Below, piece after piece: positions 1 through 8,175 of a DNA stretch of 30,901 nucleotides. Position numbers and translations under genes: made by a program. This DNA is from Caryophanales bacterium (lineage in GTDB: Bacteria; Bacillota_I; Bacilli_A; RF39; UBA660). The stretch is from NCBI GenBank assembly GCA_016291895.1, contig JAEEZO010000041.1, positions 1 to 30,901 of the forward strand, read 5' to 3'. Every line of letters begins with the position of its first letter. Positions within the stretch are counted from its first letter, which is position 1. The notes under the pieces are model-generated. The model saw nothing but the letters and a program-made list of their open reading frames with translations, had not been told where the DNA came from and made no database searches.

Positions 1-1019
1 CTTTAACAAGTGAAGATGTTAACAATACAAGTTATAATTTAATGATTAAAGATGGATTAAATTATTATTTAGATAATCTTAATAATCTTATTATTAAATT
101 AGATGAATTAAGTGATAAATATAAAGAAACTCCAATGATGGCACATACTCATGGACAAAACGCATCCCCTACTACTGTTGGTAAAGAATTTAAAGTATTT
201 AGTTTTCGAATTAAAAGCATTATTAAAATAATTAATAATCTAAAGTTACGTAGTAAATTTAGTGGGGCTGTTGGAAACTATAATTGTCATATTGTAGCTT
301 TCCCTAATGTTGATTGGATAAATATTACTAAAGATTTTATTAATAGTTTAGACTTAGAATATAATCCCCTTACAACCCAAATAGAATCTCATGATATATT
401 ATGTATATTATTAAGTAATATTAAAGTATTAAATAATATCATTAAAGATTTAAATAGTGATATGTGGTTATATATATCAAGAAACTATTTTAAAGAAATG
501 AAAAAAGATAATGAAGTAGGATCAAGTGTTATGCCACATAAAGTAAATCCTATTAATCATGAGAATTCGATGGCTAATGTTGAAATTAGTAATGGATTAA
601 TAGATGCGCTTGTTAATAATTTATCAATATCACGTATGCAAAGAGATTTATCAGACTCAAGTAAACTAAGGAACTTAGGTGTAATCTTTAGTCATAGTTT
701 AATTAGTATTAAAGAAACATTAACAGGATTAAATAAAATAGTTGTTAATGAAGAATATTTAAAAGAAGAACTTGATAATCACTATGAAGTACTTACAGAA
801 GCAATTCAAACCGTTTTAAGAAAAAATAAAGTTGATAATGCTTATGAATTATTAAAAGAATTATCAAGAGGTAAAGAACTTAATAAAGAAGAATTACATA
901 AATTCATTAATAAACTTGAAATAAGTAATGAAGATAAAGAAAGGTTATTAAAATTAACTCCTAGTAATTACATTGGTTTATGTAAAAAAATAGTTGAAGA
1001 TAATAATAAAAAAATATGA
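1..1019 (+). CDS. purB: Adenylosuccinate lyase, 5'-truncated by window edge
   Basis: Adenylosuccinate lyase acts twice in purine synthesis, releasing fumarate from SAICAR and from adenylosuccinate. The reading frame is open from base 3, upstream of the first ATG at 42, and the part before that ATG reads TSEDVNNTSYNLMIK, a conserved block of the enzyme, so the gene begins outside the window. The fumarase/aspartase superfamily signature is present as GSSVMPHKVNPINHENS around 504-555, containing the flexible catalytic-serine loop, and the conserved stretch THGQNASPTT lies near 150. The NHENS form and the DLSDSSKLRNLG segment resemble the E. coli-type PurB subfamily. It is the only clear plus-strand gene and converges on the glycosyltransferase gene, sharing a bidirectional terminator that covers its TGA stop. 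Confidence 0.95.
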   Translation, partial: LTSEDVNNTSYNLMIKDGLNYYLDNLNNLIIKLDELSDKYKETPMMAHTHGQNASPTTVGKEFKVFSFRIKSIIKIINNLKLRSKFSGAVGNYNCHIVAFPNVDWINITKDFINSLDLEYNPLTTQIESHDILCILLSNIKVLNNIIKDLNSDMWLYISRNYFKEMKKDNEVGSSVMPHKVNPINHENSMANVEISNGLIDALVNNLSISRMQRDLSDSSKLRNLGVIFSHSLISIKETLTGLNKIVVNEEYLKEELDNHYEVLTEAIQTVLRKNKVDNAYELLKELSRGKELNKEELHKFINKLEISNEDKERLLKLTPSNYIGLCKKIVEDNNKKI

Positions 1020-1036
1020 TTTAATAATCATATTTT
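1011..1036. terminator. Bidirectional intrinsic terminator between convergent genes
   Basis: An 11-bp perfect inverted repeat (1011-1021 and 1026-1036) with a 4-base loop is flanked by A-rich sequence on the left and T-rich sequence on the right, so it can work in both directions. It contains the purB stop codon (1017-1019) and abuts the stop of the glycosyltransferase gene (1037-1039). Confidence 0.8.
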
Positions 1037-1735
1037 TTATTTTTTTAATCTTTTAAACATTAATTTATATATTCTCCAAGAATCTTTAAATGGTTTAAAA
1101 TGACTTTTCTTGTTACTATTTTCAAGATAAACGGTTTTAATATCAACTTCCTCTATTTCTTCTTTAGCGCGAACTAAATCAATTAAAGCATTCATTTCAT
1201 ATTCGAAACGATCACCTAAAGTATTAAGATGTAAATCAATTAATCGATTAGGAATAGCTCGTAAACCTGTTTGTGTATCTTTTAAATATACTTTAAAGAA
1301 CCATTTAAATACCCTTGATGTTATACGATTACCTGTTTTATTACGAAGAGGTGTCTCTTTAGTATTAAATAATCTTGTACCTAAAGTAAATCTATTTGAT
1401 TTAACCATTTCGTTAGATACTTTAATAGCATCACTAACTAAATGTTGTCCATCAGAATCTAGGCATATTACACCACAATAATCTTTCATTAAATGATCTT
1501 TATAATAGGAAAAAGAAGTCTTTAAAGCTGCTCCTTTACCTCTATTTACTTCATGAGTTAATAATATAACTTCATCTTTTTTATCAAGTTCATTAAAGAT
1601 TCTTTTATCTTCCGTTCCATCATTAATTAATATTATTTTATTGAAACCATTATCTATTAAATCATTAATTACATTAATTAATTTATCATCGGGATCAAGT
1701 GAAGGGATAATTGGTATTACTTTTTTATAATCCAT
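1037..1735 (-). CDS. Family 2 glycosyltransferase (polyprenyl-phosphate glycosyltransferase-like)
   Basis: A 232-residue GT-A fold glycosyltransferase of family GT2, most like the DPM1/polyprenyl-phosphate sugar transferase group, which moves a sugar from a nucleotide sugar to a lipid phosphate carrier. Visible motifs in order are the nucleotide-binding INDGTEDK near residue 38, NRGKGAAL near 65, the metal-binding DxD as CLDSDGQH near 93, GTRLF near 120 and TQTGLRAIP near 155. There is no transmembrane segment, so it would act at the cytoplasmic membrane face. Its ATG overlaps the TAA stop of the upstream small membrane protein gene (TAATG at 1733-1737), so the two are probably translationally coupled. 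Sugar and acceptor cannot be told from the sequence. Confidence 0.85.
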   Translation of the reverse strand: MDYKKVIPIIPSLDPDDKLINVINDLIDNGFNKIILINDGTEDKRIFNELDKKDEVILLTHEVNRGKGAALKTSFSYYKDHLMKDYCGVICLDSDGQHLVSDAIKVSNEMVKSNRFTLGTRLFNTKETPLRNKTGNRITSRVFKWFFKVYLKDTQTGLRAIPNRLIDLHLNTLGDRFEYEMNALIDLVRAKEEIEEVDIKTVYLENSNKKSHFKPFKDSWRIYKLMFKRLKK

Positions 1736-2019
1736 TATTTTTTCACTCTAACTAAAGTTGTTTTACTAACTTTAATACCAAATATTTTAAATTCTTTAAT
1801 AAGGGTTCCAGATTCTGCATCTGATAAAGATACTTTATATTTTACAACAGAAAAGCCTAGACCTTTTTGTTCAACATATGTATCAGTATCCTTTTCTCCT
1901 AAAGATATTAAAACTTTATTATCGGTGTTATCGGGTCTATAAACACGGAAATACTCCGCAGTAACATAGCCTACCCAAATTAATACTATAACTAAAACAA
2001 TCATTAATACTTTTCTCAT
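1735..2019 (-). CDS. Small membrane-anchored protein of unknown function
   Basis: A 94-residue protein with one N-terminal hydrophobic helix (about residues 4-24) after an MRK start, then a charged 70-residue outside domain likely to be mostly beta-strand. It could be a signal anchor or an uncleaved signal peptide; no lipobox cysteine is present. A good ribosome binding site (AAGGAG) lies just upstream of the ATG. It is the first gene of a two-gene unit with the glycosyltransferase and overlaps it by one base, which suggests a shared role in envelope glycan work. No family recognised. Confidence 0.7.
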   Translation of the reverse strand: MRKVLMIVLVIVLIWVGYVTAEYFRVYRPDNTDNKVLISLGEKDTDTYVEQKGLGFSVVKYKVSLSDAESGTLIKEFKIFGIKVSKTTLVRVKK

Positions 2020-2036
2020 ATATTCTCCTTATTATT

Positions 2037-2045
2037 AGTATATCA
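2037..2045 (-). promoter_or_regulatory. Extended -10 promoter for the glycosyltransferase pair
   Basis: On the minus strand the sequence reads TGATATACT, an extended -10 (TGn plus TATACT), placed between the terminator of the preceding operon and the ribosome binding site of the 94-residue gene. No convincing -35 box is seen, which is normal for extended -10 promoters. Confidence 0.45.
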
Positions 2046-2060
2046 AAAGAATATAAAAAA

Positions 2061-2091
2061 ATGAATAAAATTCAATAAGAATTTTATTCAT
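2061..2091 (-). terminator. Intrinsic terminator of the cell-wall operon
   Basis: A 13-bp perfect inverted repeat (2061-2073 and 2079-2091) with a 5-base loop, followed on the minus strand by a T-run (plus strand A-run at 2055-2060). The stem contains the stop codon (2084-2086) of the 257-residue gene. Confidence 0.8.
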
Positions 2092-2857
2092 ATTTTCTTA
2101 TGTTAACACTAAAGTTCATAATACTATTTTCTTTAAATTCTAAAATCAAATTATTATTTAAAACAACACTATAAGATCTATTACCTTTTTCACCATTAAT
2201 AGAATAATTAATAATAATGTTGTTTATGGAATTATATAATTCTTCTCGATAACTATTAAAATAATCTAAATCACCTATTTTTTCACGATACTTACTATCT
2301 AACATATTATAAGCTTTAGTATAATTAACAAATAATAATTCTTTAAAATAATTAATATAATAATTCATTATAAACATATCACTAATTACTTTATTATCAT
2401 AATTTGATATTGATTCATTACTTTTTACAGTAACTCCATCACGTAATTTAGAATTATCTAAGTAATCTTGATAATTATCTATCTCTTCTATATCATATTT
2501 AGAGCTCGAAATTTGAACCGTAATTAAATATGAAATATCACTAGTCATTTCTAATTTTGATGTATCATAATCATATTTAACTTTATCACCAACGACAATA
2601 TAATAATAATTTCTTTTAAAAGATAAATAATAAATATCATTTGTATAATAATAATATTCTACTCTTCCAGAATTACTCTTTTTTACATAATCATTTACTA
2701 AACTATCTATTCCAAAAAATTGGCTATAATTATTAACTTTTGTAAATGTTTGAACAGGAACGGGAGTATTTTTTTTATTTGACCTTACTAGCAATATTAC
2801 GAAAATAAATAATGCTAATAAAGGAATCATAAATATTAAATTCTTTTTATTCTTCAT
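2084..2857 (-). CDS. Membrane-anchored protein with possible NTF2-like ectodomain
   Basis: A 257-residue protein with a basic start (MKNKKN), one transmembrane helix at about residues 8-25 and an extracytoplasmic region of about 230 residues that is rich in Tyr and Asn. The last part, about residues 165-257, has an alpha-helical run (YINYFKELLFVNYTKAYNMLDS) followed by alternating strands. This looks like an NTF2-like fold, as in VirB8/TcpC-type proteins, but that is inference and weak. It follows the 744-residue cell-wall protein directly: the TAG stop of that gene overlaps this gene's TAGGAG ribosome binding site. A role with that protein is therefore likely. No family is firmly recognised. 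Confidence 0.65.
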   Translation of the reverse strand: MKNKKNLIFMIPLLALFIFVILLVRSNKKNTPVPVQTFTKVNNYSQFFGIDSLVNDYVKKSNSGRVEYYYYTNDIYYLSFKRNYYYIVVGDKVKYDYDTSKLEMTSDISYLITVQISSSKYDIEEIDNYQDYLDNSKLRDGVTVKSNESISNYDNKVISDMFIMNYYINYFKELLFVNYTKAYNMLDSKYREKIGDLDYFNSYREELYNSINNIIINYSINGEKGNRSYSVVLNNNLILEFKENSIMNFSVNIRKYE

Positions 2858-2865
2858 AACTACTC

Positions 2866-5100
2866 CTAATTACATCCATTATTTACATAACTAACATATT
2901 TAGATTCAGCTAGTTTACCACGATTAGCAGCAGATGTTGCACCACCTTTTGGACGTTCGAATAATAAGCAGAAATGATATGCCATATCATATGCATTATG
3001 ATTACCCATCAAATATTCATAGGCACCATCATTCTTTTCTGTTCCTTCCGTTATTTCATATAAGAAGAAATCAAGTTGACATTTAATTGATGTTAAATAC
3101 TCACTACCACAGTATTGCCTTAAATTATCAAGTCTTCCCTTGTGCCATTGGAATAATCCATTACTTGTACCATTATCAGATAAAGCATCTAATCTAAAAC
3201 CAGATTCATGCTCAATATTAGCCATAAGTCCAGCAACCGCTGCTCTACTAAAACCACTCGCAAGAAGCGTTTTACATACTGTTTGTTGATTATCTTTACC
3301 TTGTACAAATTTAATATACTTAGCAAGAGTTGGACGTGGAAAATCTTCAGAGAAATAATCTAGAGGATTAACATTTTGACCACTTGCATACATCTCAACA
3401 TAAACATAACATTGAGAATCATCTTCATTTATTTTACCAACGATACCAACTAAATCACCTTGCATAACTTCTTGATTAACTGCAACTTTAATATTAGATA
3501 AGCTACCTAAAAGGGTTCTAACATTATCTTCATGGCTTATGATGACATAACTACCATATTTTGCATCTGTTCCTACAAAAGTAACTTTACCATCTTTAGG
3601 AGCAATGACTGTTGTTCTTCCACAAGTACCACCAATCTTCATTCCTTTGTTAATTGTTTGTGTACCAAATGATGGACCATATCTTGATAAAACAAGGTAT
3701 GTTGAAGGATTTCCAGAATAACTTCCTGAAGCATCTGGACTATCCGTACCTATTGGCCACCAAAATGTATATAGTGATATAAAGACACTTTCATATAATA
3801 AAGCATAATCATCCAAGTTATATACTTTATATCCACTATGTGTATTTTTTATAATATCTTCATATTTAGTTCCACTTTTAGCAGCTGAGAGATATGAAGA
3901 GATTGTTGATGATGAAACAGAAGGTGGTGACCATTTATATGTCGTTAATGGCTCTTCCACATTGTTTGGTGTCACAATTTTTGATGTTGCTTCACCAATT
4001 GCTTTATTCATAATAACTAATAATCGATCTTCAAGAGCCCCATATTCTGTTGATGTTCTATCAACATCTAAAGATAAATCATTTGATAAATAGAAAGTAC
4101 TTCCACCCTTTGTAGCGATTTTACATCCGTATTGAGGATCACAATAATTAAAATCGGTTAATTTCAAGGTCATTTGTTTAGAACGATTATCATACCTTCC
4201 TTTACTTAAAATTTGAGCTTTTCGAGCAACAATTACCGCTTTATAAAACTCTAATATTTGTTCATTAGTCATTGATGATAAATTAAGTTTCATCGTATCA
4301 GCATAAACAATTCCTTTTAAATATTCCGAAAGAGATAGAGATCTACTTACAGGAATAGTACCTGTTGGGTCAACCAAAGAAACAGATGCACTATCAAAGG
4401 CGAAGAAAGGCCCATAATTCTTTCTCATATCTTCATCGGTAGCAGCAGCTCCAAGTCCACCAAAAATAGCAGCTAGATAAGCTATTACAATGAATGCCAA
4501 AAGAAGAATTAAAATCGCAGCACCAATATATACTAAAACCATTGGATGTTTCTTTAAGAAATTCCATATTTTTTTACCTAAACCACTACCTTTTCCATCA
4601 CCATCTTCATCTTCTTTAACATTATTAGGAAGATTAGGATCTGATCCTTGATTTTGTGTATTTTGTTCTAACTCATTTTCTGGTTTTGAAAGTTGATCCC
4701 CACCTTGACCATTTTGGGTATTTTGACCATTTTGTTGATTTTCTAATCCTTGAGGATTATTTTCATTTTCTTCTTGGGCATTAACTGGTCTTTGATGAGC
4801 TTGTTGATTTAATGGTTTTCTTCTTTGTTCAGCTTTTTGAAGAGGATTTAATTCTTTATCATCATCACTTCCACTTGGTTTAGCAACATTACGATTTTTA
4901 CGTAAATTGTTATTTCTATTTAAACCATTTCTTCTAGAACCAGGTGGTCTATTATTACGATTTAAAGATTTACTAGACATTGGAGACGATGGCATTTGTC
5001 TTCCTGGTCTATTAATTACAGTTGATGATTCTCTTTTAATTGTTTGGGATTTTATAGTTCCACTTTCACTTTTTATTCCTTTAGAATCTATAATTGCCAT
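2866..5100 (-). CDS. Multidomain peptidoglycan-active membrane protein (SpoIID-like, degenerate M23, phage-type lysozyme)
   Basis: A 744-residue protein. Residues 1-185 are low complexity and rich in Asn, Gln, Pro and basic residues, and probably stay in the cytoplasm. A transmembrane helix at about 188-217 follows a basic patch. The outside part has three regions. Residues 253-335 resemble SpoIID/LytB (LSEYLKGIVYADT), with Asp where the usual catalytic Glu lies. Residues 475-585 have the beta-rich layout of an M23/LytM peptidase (APKDGKV, YGSYVIISHED, VNQEVMQGDLVGIVG) but lack the zinc-binding HxxxD and HxH residues. Residues 597-744 match phage tail lysozyme-type domains, with candidate catalytic Glu at 630 or 632 in NIEHESGF, then GLFQWHKGR. 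It most likely cleaves glycan strands through the last domain only, while the M23-like part binds wall or partners. It lies between a hexapeptide-repeat gene and a small membrane protein gene. Confidence 0.82.
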   Translation of the reverse strand: MAIIDSKGIKSESGTIKSQTIKRESSTVINRPGRQMPSSPMSSKSLNRNNRPPGSRRNGLNRNNNLRKNRNVAKPSGSDDDKELNPLQKAEQRRKPLNQQAHQRPVNAQEENENNPQGLENQQNGQNTQNGQGGDQLSKPENELEQNTQNQGSDPNLPNNVKEDEDGDGKGSGLGKKIWNFLKKHPMVLVYIGAAILILLLAFIVIAYLAAIFGGLGAAATDEDMRKNYGPFFAFDSASVSLVDPTGTIPVSRSLSLSEYLKGIVYADTMKLNLSSMTNEQILEFYKAVIVARKAQILSKGRYDNRSKQMTLKLTDFNYCDPQYGCKIATKGGSTFYLSNDLSLDVDRTSTEYGALEDRLLVIMNKAIGEATSKIVTPNNVEEPLTTYKWSPPSVSSSTISSYLSAAKSGTKYEDIIKNTHSGYKVYNLDDYALLYESVFISLYTFWWPIGTDSPDASGSYSGNPSTYLVLSRYGPSFGTQTINKGMKIGGTCGRTTVIAPKDGKVTFVGTDAKYGSYVIISHEDNVRTLLGSLSNIKVAVNQEVMQGDLVGIVGKINEDDSQCYVYVEMYASGQNVNPLDYFSEDFPRPTLAKYIKFVQGKDNQQTVCKTLLASGFSRAAVAGLMANIEHESGFRLDALSDNGTSNGLFQWHKGRLDNLRQYCGSEYLTSIKCQLDFFLYEITEGTEKNDGAYEYLMGNHNAYDMAYHFCLLFERPKGGATSAANRGKLAESKYVSYVNNGCN

Positions 5101-5110
5101 AAATTACCTC

Positions 5111-5731
5111 CTATCTATTATCTTTTTCTACAATGATATTATCTCTTTTTACAATACTATTTTCTTTAATATTACCTCTTACCATAACAAGAGGATAAAC
5201 TGTTACATTTTTATTAATAATGGTACCTGGACATATTACACTATTACAACCAACTTCAACATAATCACCGATATAAGCTCCAATTTTCGTTCTTGTTTCT
5301 TTAACATTACGATGATCAAGTCGATAATTAGAAATAATAGCTCCTGCTCCTAAATGAACATGACTACCTAAAATACTATCACCAACATAATTGAAATGTG
5401 GTAAGGTAACAGTATCTAATAATATACTATTCTTTACTTCAGTAGAATTACCAATATGACTATTAGGACCAATAATAACATTTGGTCTTATAACAGCATT
5501 ATTCTCAATTGTAACATTTTCCATAATAATACATGGTCCAACAATATTAACATTGTTATCTACTTTGCTAGTATTATGAATCCATACATTTCTATCAGAA
5601 AGTTTATGATAATCACTTCCAAGAGTTTGTCCTTTAGATATAATATAATCTTCTATTTTATCTAAAATAGTATCATAATCATTTTGAAATAATTCACTAA
5701 AAAAATCTTGATATGTAAATAAATTATTCAT
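5111..5731 (-). CDS. Left-handed beta-helix (hexapeptide-repeat) protein, GlmU C-terminal-like
   Basis: A 206-residue protein. Residues 1-45 are helical and the rest forms hexapeptide repeats of the left-handed beta-helix type ([LIV]-G-x(4)), for example VDNNVNIVGP, NAVIRPNVIIGP and CNSVICPGTII. The segment FNYVGDSILGSHVHLGAGAI matches the acetyltransferase half of GlmU and sugar-nucleotide transferase relatives, but the pyrophosphorylase half is absent. It may be an acyltransferase acting on a sugar, or a regulatory or structural relative. The frame is open further to 5791, but the ATG at 5731 is chosen because AGAGG lies 5 bases before it and an extended -10 promoter at 5748-5756 lies inside the longer version. 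Its TAG stop overlaps the ribosome binding site of the next gene (TAGGAGG), linking it to the cell-wall protein. Confidence 0.8.
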   Translation of the reverse strand: MNNLFTYQDFFSELFQNDYDTILDKIEDYIISKGQTLGSDYHKLSDRNVWIHNTSKVDNNVNIVGPCIIMENVTIENNAVIRPNVIIGPNSHIGNSTEVKNSILLDTVTLPHFNYVGDSILGSHVHLGAGAIISNYRLDHRNVKETRTKIGAYIGDYVEVGCNSVICPGTIINKNVTVYPLVMVRGNIKENSIVKRDNIIVEKDNR

Positions 5732-5747
5732 ATATACCTCTACACAA

Positions 5748-5756
5748 ATTATAACA
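5748..5756 (-). promoter_or_regulatory. Extended -10 promoter of the cell-wall operon
   Basis: Minus-strand TGTTATAAT is a perfect extended -10 box about 16 bases upstream of the chosen ATG at 5731, with AGAGG in between. No good -35 box is present. Its position excludes the longer reading frame start at 5791. Confidence 0.55.
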
Positions 5757-5808
5757 TAAAAACAAACTATTGCTATGATTTTTAATATCATTATAAATAT
5801 ACAAAAAA

Positions 5809-5836
5809 AAGAATTATTAATTTCTTAACAATTCTT
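5809..5836 (-). terminator. Intrinsic terminator of the lipid operon
   Basis: An 11-bp stem with one G-U pair (5809-5819 and 5826-5836) and a 6-base loop, followed on the minus strand by eight Ts (plus strand A-run 5803-5810). The stem includes the stop codon (5817-5819) of the second acyltransferase gene. Confidence 0.8.
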
Positions 5837-6455
5837 TACTAACATTAATACTTTTTTCTTCACGATAATTTTTAGCCATAAGATTAGATATCGCATTATG
5901 CAAACGATTATTCGCTTCACTTAAGTTCATATTAGTTACTTTAAATGGTTTACCAAAACGATATACTAAATTCTTACTACGAAATTTATAATCACCTGTT
6001 ACAGCGAATGGTATCAAATAAGCATCTGTCTTTTTAGCCATTGATACTGCGCCAAATTTAAATGGTAATAAAAACTTATCTGTTTTATTTCTTGTTCCTT
6101 CAGGAAATAGTCCTAAAGCATCACCATCATATAAAACATTCATCGCAAGTTCTTTGGCTTTATCATCATGAATTTGTCGATTAACAGAGATACAACCAGT
6201 ACCTTTAAAAAACCAAGCTACTTTCTTATCATCAAAATATTCTTTTTTTGCCATATAATGAATTACTCTTTTAGTTGCAAGAATCGGTCCACATTGATCC
6301 ATAACATGTTTATGATTACCTACAATAAGAATAGCTCCATCTTTAGGAATATTTTCTTTACCAATAAATTTAGGATTATAATATAATCTAAAAATAATAC
6401 CTAAAATAGGTTTTAGAAAATGATACATGAAAGTTGGAAGTTTATTCTTCTTCAT
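5817..6455 (-). CDS. 1-acyl-glycerol-3-phosphate acyltransferase family protein (PlsC-like)
   Basis: A 212-residue member of the PlsC/LPLAT family, which adds an acyl chain to lysophosphatidate or a related acceptor at the membrane. The two signature motifs are present: the catalytic HX4D as GNHKHVMDQCG and the phosphate-binding FPEGTRNK. A hydrophobic N-terminal stretch (HFLKPILGIIFRLYY) would anchor it. The frame is open back to 6539, but the ATG at 6455 gives MKKNKLPTF, the usual family length and an AGGA ribosome binding site 11 bases upstream. It then overlaps the ligase gene before it by 14 bp, so it is translationally coupled. It is the last gene of the lipid operon. The substrate may differ from that of the first acyltransferase, because the two proteins are clearly diverged. 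Confidence 0.9.
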   Translation of the reverse strand: MKKNKLPTFMYHFLKPILGIIFRLYYNPKFIGKENIPKDGAILIVGNHKHVMDQCGPILATKRVIHYMAKKEYFDDKKVAWFFKGTGCISVNRQIHDDKAKELAMNVLYDGDALGLFPEGTRNKTDKFLLPFKFGAVSMAKKTDAYLIPFAVTGDYKFRSKNLVYRFGKPFKVTNMNLSEANNRLHNAISNLMAKNYREEKSINVSKELLRN

Positions 6456-8160
6456 AATTTTCTTCTTCCTCTTGTAGTTTTCTAAAATCAATCTTACCAA
6501 TATTTGTTCTTGGTAGACTCTTTCTAAATTCATATTCATATGGTAATGAAAATTTAGCTAAATTTTTTTGACATAATTCTTTTATTTCATTTTTTATAGT
6601 ATGTGTTGGACTATAACCATTCTTTAATACAATAATAGCTTTTGCAACTTGTTGTTTATATGGATGAGGTATACCAACTACTGTACAGTTAAGAACGGCT
6701 TCATGAGAACAAATAATCTTTTCAATTTGATTAGGATAAATATTAAATCCACTTGATATAATCATTCTTTTTAATCTTTGTTTATAGAAAATGACACCAT
6801 CACTATCCATAGAGCCAATATCACCACTATGTAGCCATACTTTACCATCTTTATGTAATTGTAAAATATCATTTGTTTCTTTTTCGTTATCTAAGTATCC
6901 CATCATAACTGTAGGTCCTGATATACATATTTCACCATCTTCACCATAAGGAACTTCAATTTGACTATTATGTTTAAAGATTCTTATCTCATCACCTGGT
7001 AATGGAATACCAATACTTGTCTCTTTATTAAATTCTTCACGATAGCCATATGATACAGCTCCAAGAGCTTCAGTCATTCCATAACCTTGACATACTTTTA
7101 CAGTACCATTATGTTCTTTGATATAATCATTTATTTTTCTTGTTAAATTAAGATTTAAACTATCGCCACCAGAAATAACATATTTAAGACAAGATAAATC
7201 TAACTTCTTATCATTAATATTAGTTAAAGCTTCAAATAAAGTTGGCACACCTACAATTAAATTAGGTCGATATTTACTAATTAATTTATCAAATGTTCTA
7301 GCATCAAATTGAGGTACTAAAACAACTTCAAATCCCATTGAGAAAGCACAATGCATTGTAACACCTAAACCAAATCCATGGAATATTGGTAAAATACCTA
7401 ATACCACATCTCCTACTTCACGATTAGTCATTGTACATTGAACTTGTGCCATTAAAGCATTAAAATTATTATTCGATAAAACGATACTTTTAGGATTACC
7501 AGTAGTTCCACCACTATGTAAGATAACCGCTGGGTCTTCTCCTTTAACTTCAGGTGTATAATTCATCTTATAACGGGCAGCTTCTTTCATGAAACGAGGC
7601 CATGATATATAATCTCCTCTTCTAAATGGAGTCTTAATAAACATCTTATAACCTTTTTTCATTACTTCATAACCAACTGTTGTTAACATTGGCATTGAGT
7701 TTGTTACAGATACAACAATTGTTTTATATACCATCGTATCATGAATAATGTTTTTAACTTTATCGTAACAAAAGTCAATCATTATTAATAAAACACTACC
7801 TGTATTATTTAAATAATCTCTTATTTCCATCTCACTAGATAGTGGATGAATCATTTCACATATAGCTCCAATTTTATTTAAAGCGTATAAACTAACTAAA
7901 GCTTCTGGAACATTCGGTAGACATATACTAACAACATCTCCTCTTCTTATTCCAAGAGATCTAAACGCAATAGCAGCTTTATCAACGTAAGTTAAAAACT
8001 CTTGATAAGTAACTTTTGTTCCTAAATAATCAGATGCATAATAATATTTATATTTTTCTGCACAATCACATATTACTTGATATAAATTATATTCGGGAAA
8101 TTTAATACTTTTTTCTTCTTTGTGATAATATTTTTCCCATGGTTTATTGTTTTTTTTCAT
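6442..8160 (-). CDS. AMP-forming acyl-CoA ligase, second tandem copy
   Basis: A 572-residue member of the ANL superfamily, which activates a carboxylic acid with ATP and loads it on CoA (or a carrier protein); fatty acid is the likely substrate. Motifs in order are the P-loop-like SGGTTGNPK (about residues 216-224), the aromatic/adenine motif GYGMTEALGA, the WLHSGDIG segment with its ATP-binding Asp, the hinge motif RLKRMIISSGFNIYPNQIE, and the C-terminal catalytic lysine in LPRTNIGKIDFRKL. It is strongly similar along its whole length to the neighbouring 582-residue ligase, so the pair arose by tandem duplication. A GGAGG ribosome binding site lies in the 15-base gap between them. Chain length specificity cannot be read from the sequence. 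Confidence 0.92.
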   Translation of the reverse strand: MKKNNKPWEKYYHKEEKSIKFPEYNLYQVICDCAEKYKYYYASDYLGTKVTYQEFLTYVDKAAIAFRSLGIRRGDVVSICLPNVPEALVSLYALNKIGAICEMIHPLSSEMEIRDYLNNTGSVLLIMIDFCYDKVKNIIHDTMVYKTIVVSVTNSMPMLTTVGYEVMKKGYKMFIKTPFRRGDYISWPRFMKEAARYKMNYTPEVKGEDPAVILHSGGTTGNPKSIVLSNNNFNALMAQVQCTMTNREVGDVVLGILPIFHGFGLGVTMHCAFSMGFEVVLVPQFDARTFDKLISKYRPNLIVGVPTLFEALTNINDKKLDLSCLKYVISGGDSLNLNLTRKINDYIKEHNGTVKVCQGYGMTEALGAVSYGYREEFNKETSIGIPLPGDEIRIFKHNSQIEVPYGEDGEICISGPTVMMGYLDNEKETNDILQLHKDGKVWLHSGDIGSMDSDGVIFYKQRLKRMIISSGFNIYPNQIEKIICSHEAVLNCTVVGIPHPYKQQVAKAIIVLKNGYSPTHTIKNEIKELCQKNLAKFSLPYEYEFRKSLPRTNIGKIDFRKLQEEEENYEEE

Positions 8161-8175
8161 AAACCAATACCTCCA

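Noticed and set aside
4907..5353. Plus-strand frame of 148 codons opposite the cell-wall protein and hexapeptide gene
   Set aside because: It is antisense to two well-supported genes, spans their junction, has low-complexity Asn/Ile/Phe composition and no ribosome binding site.
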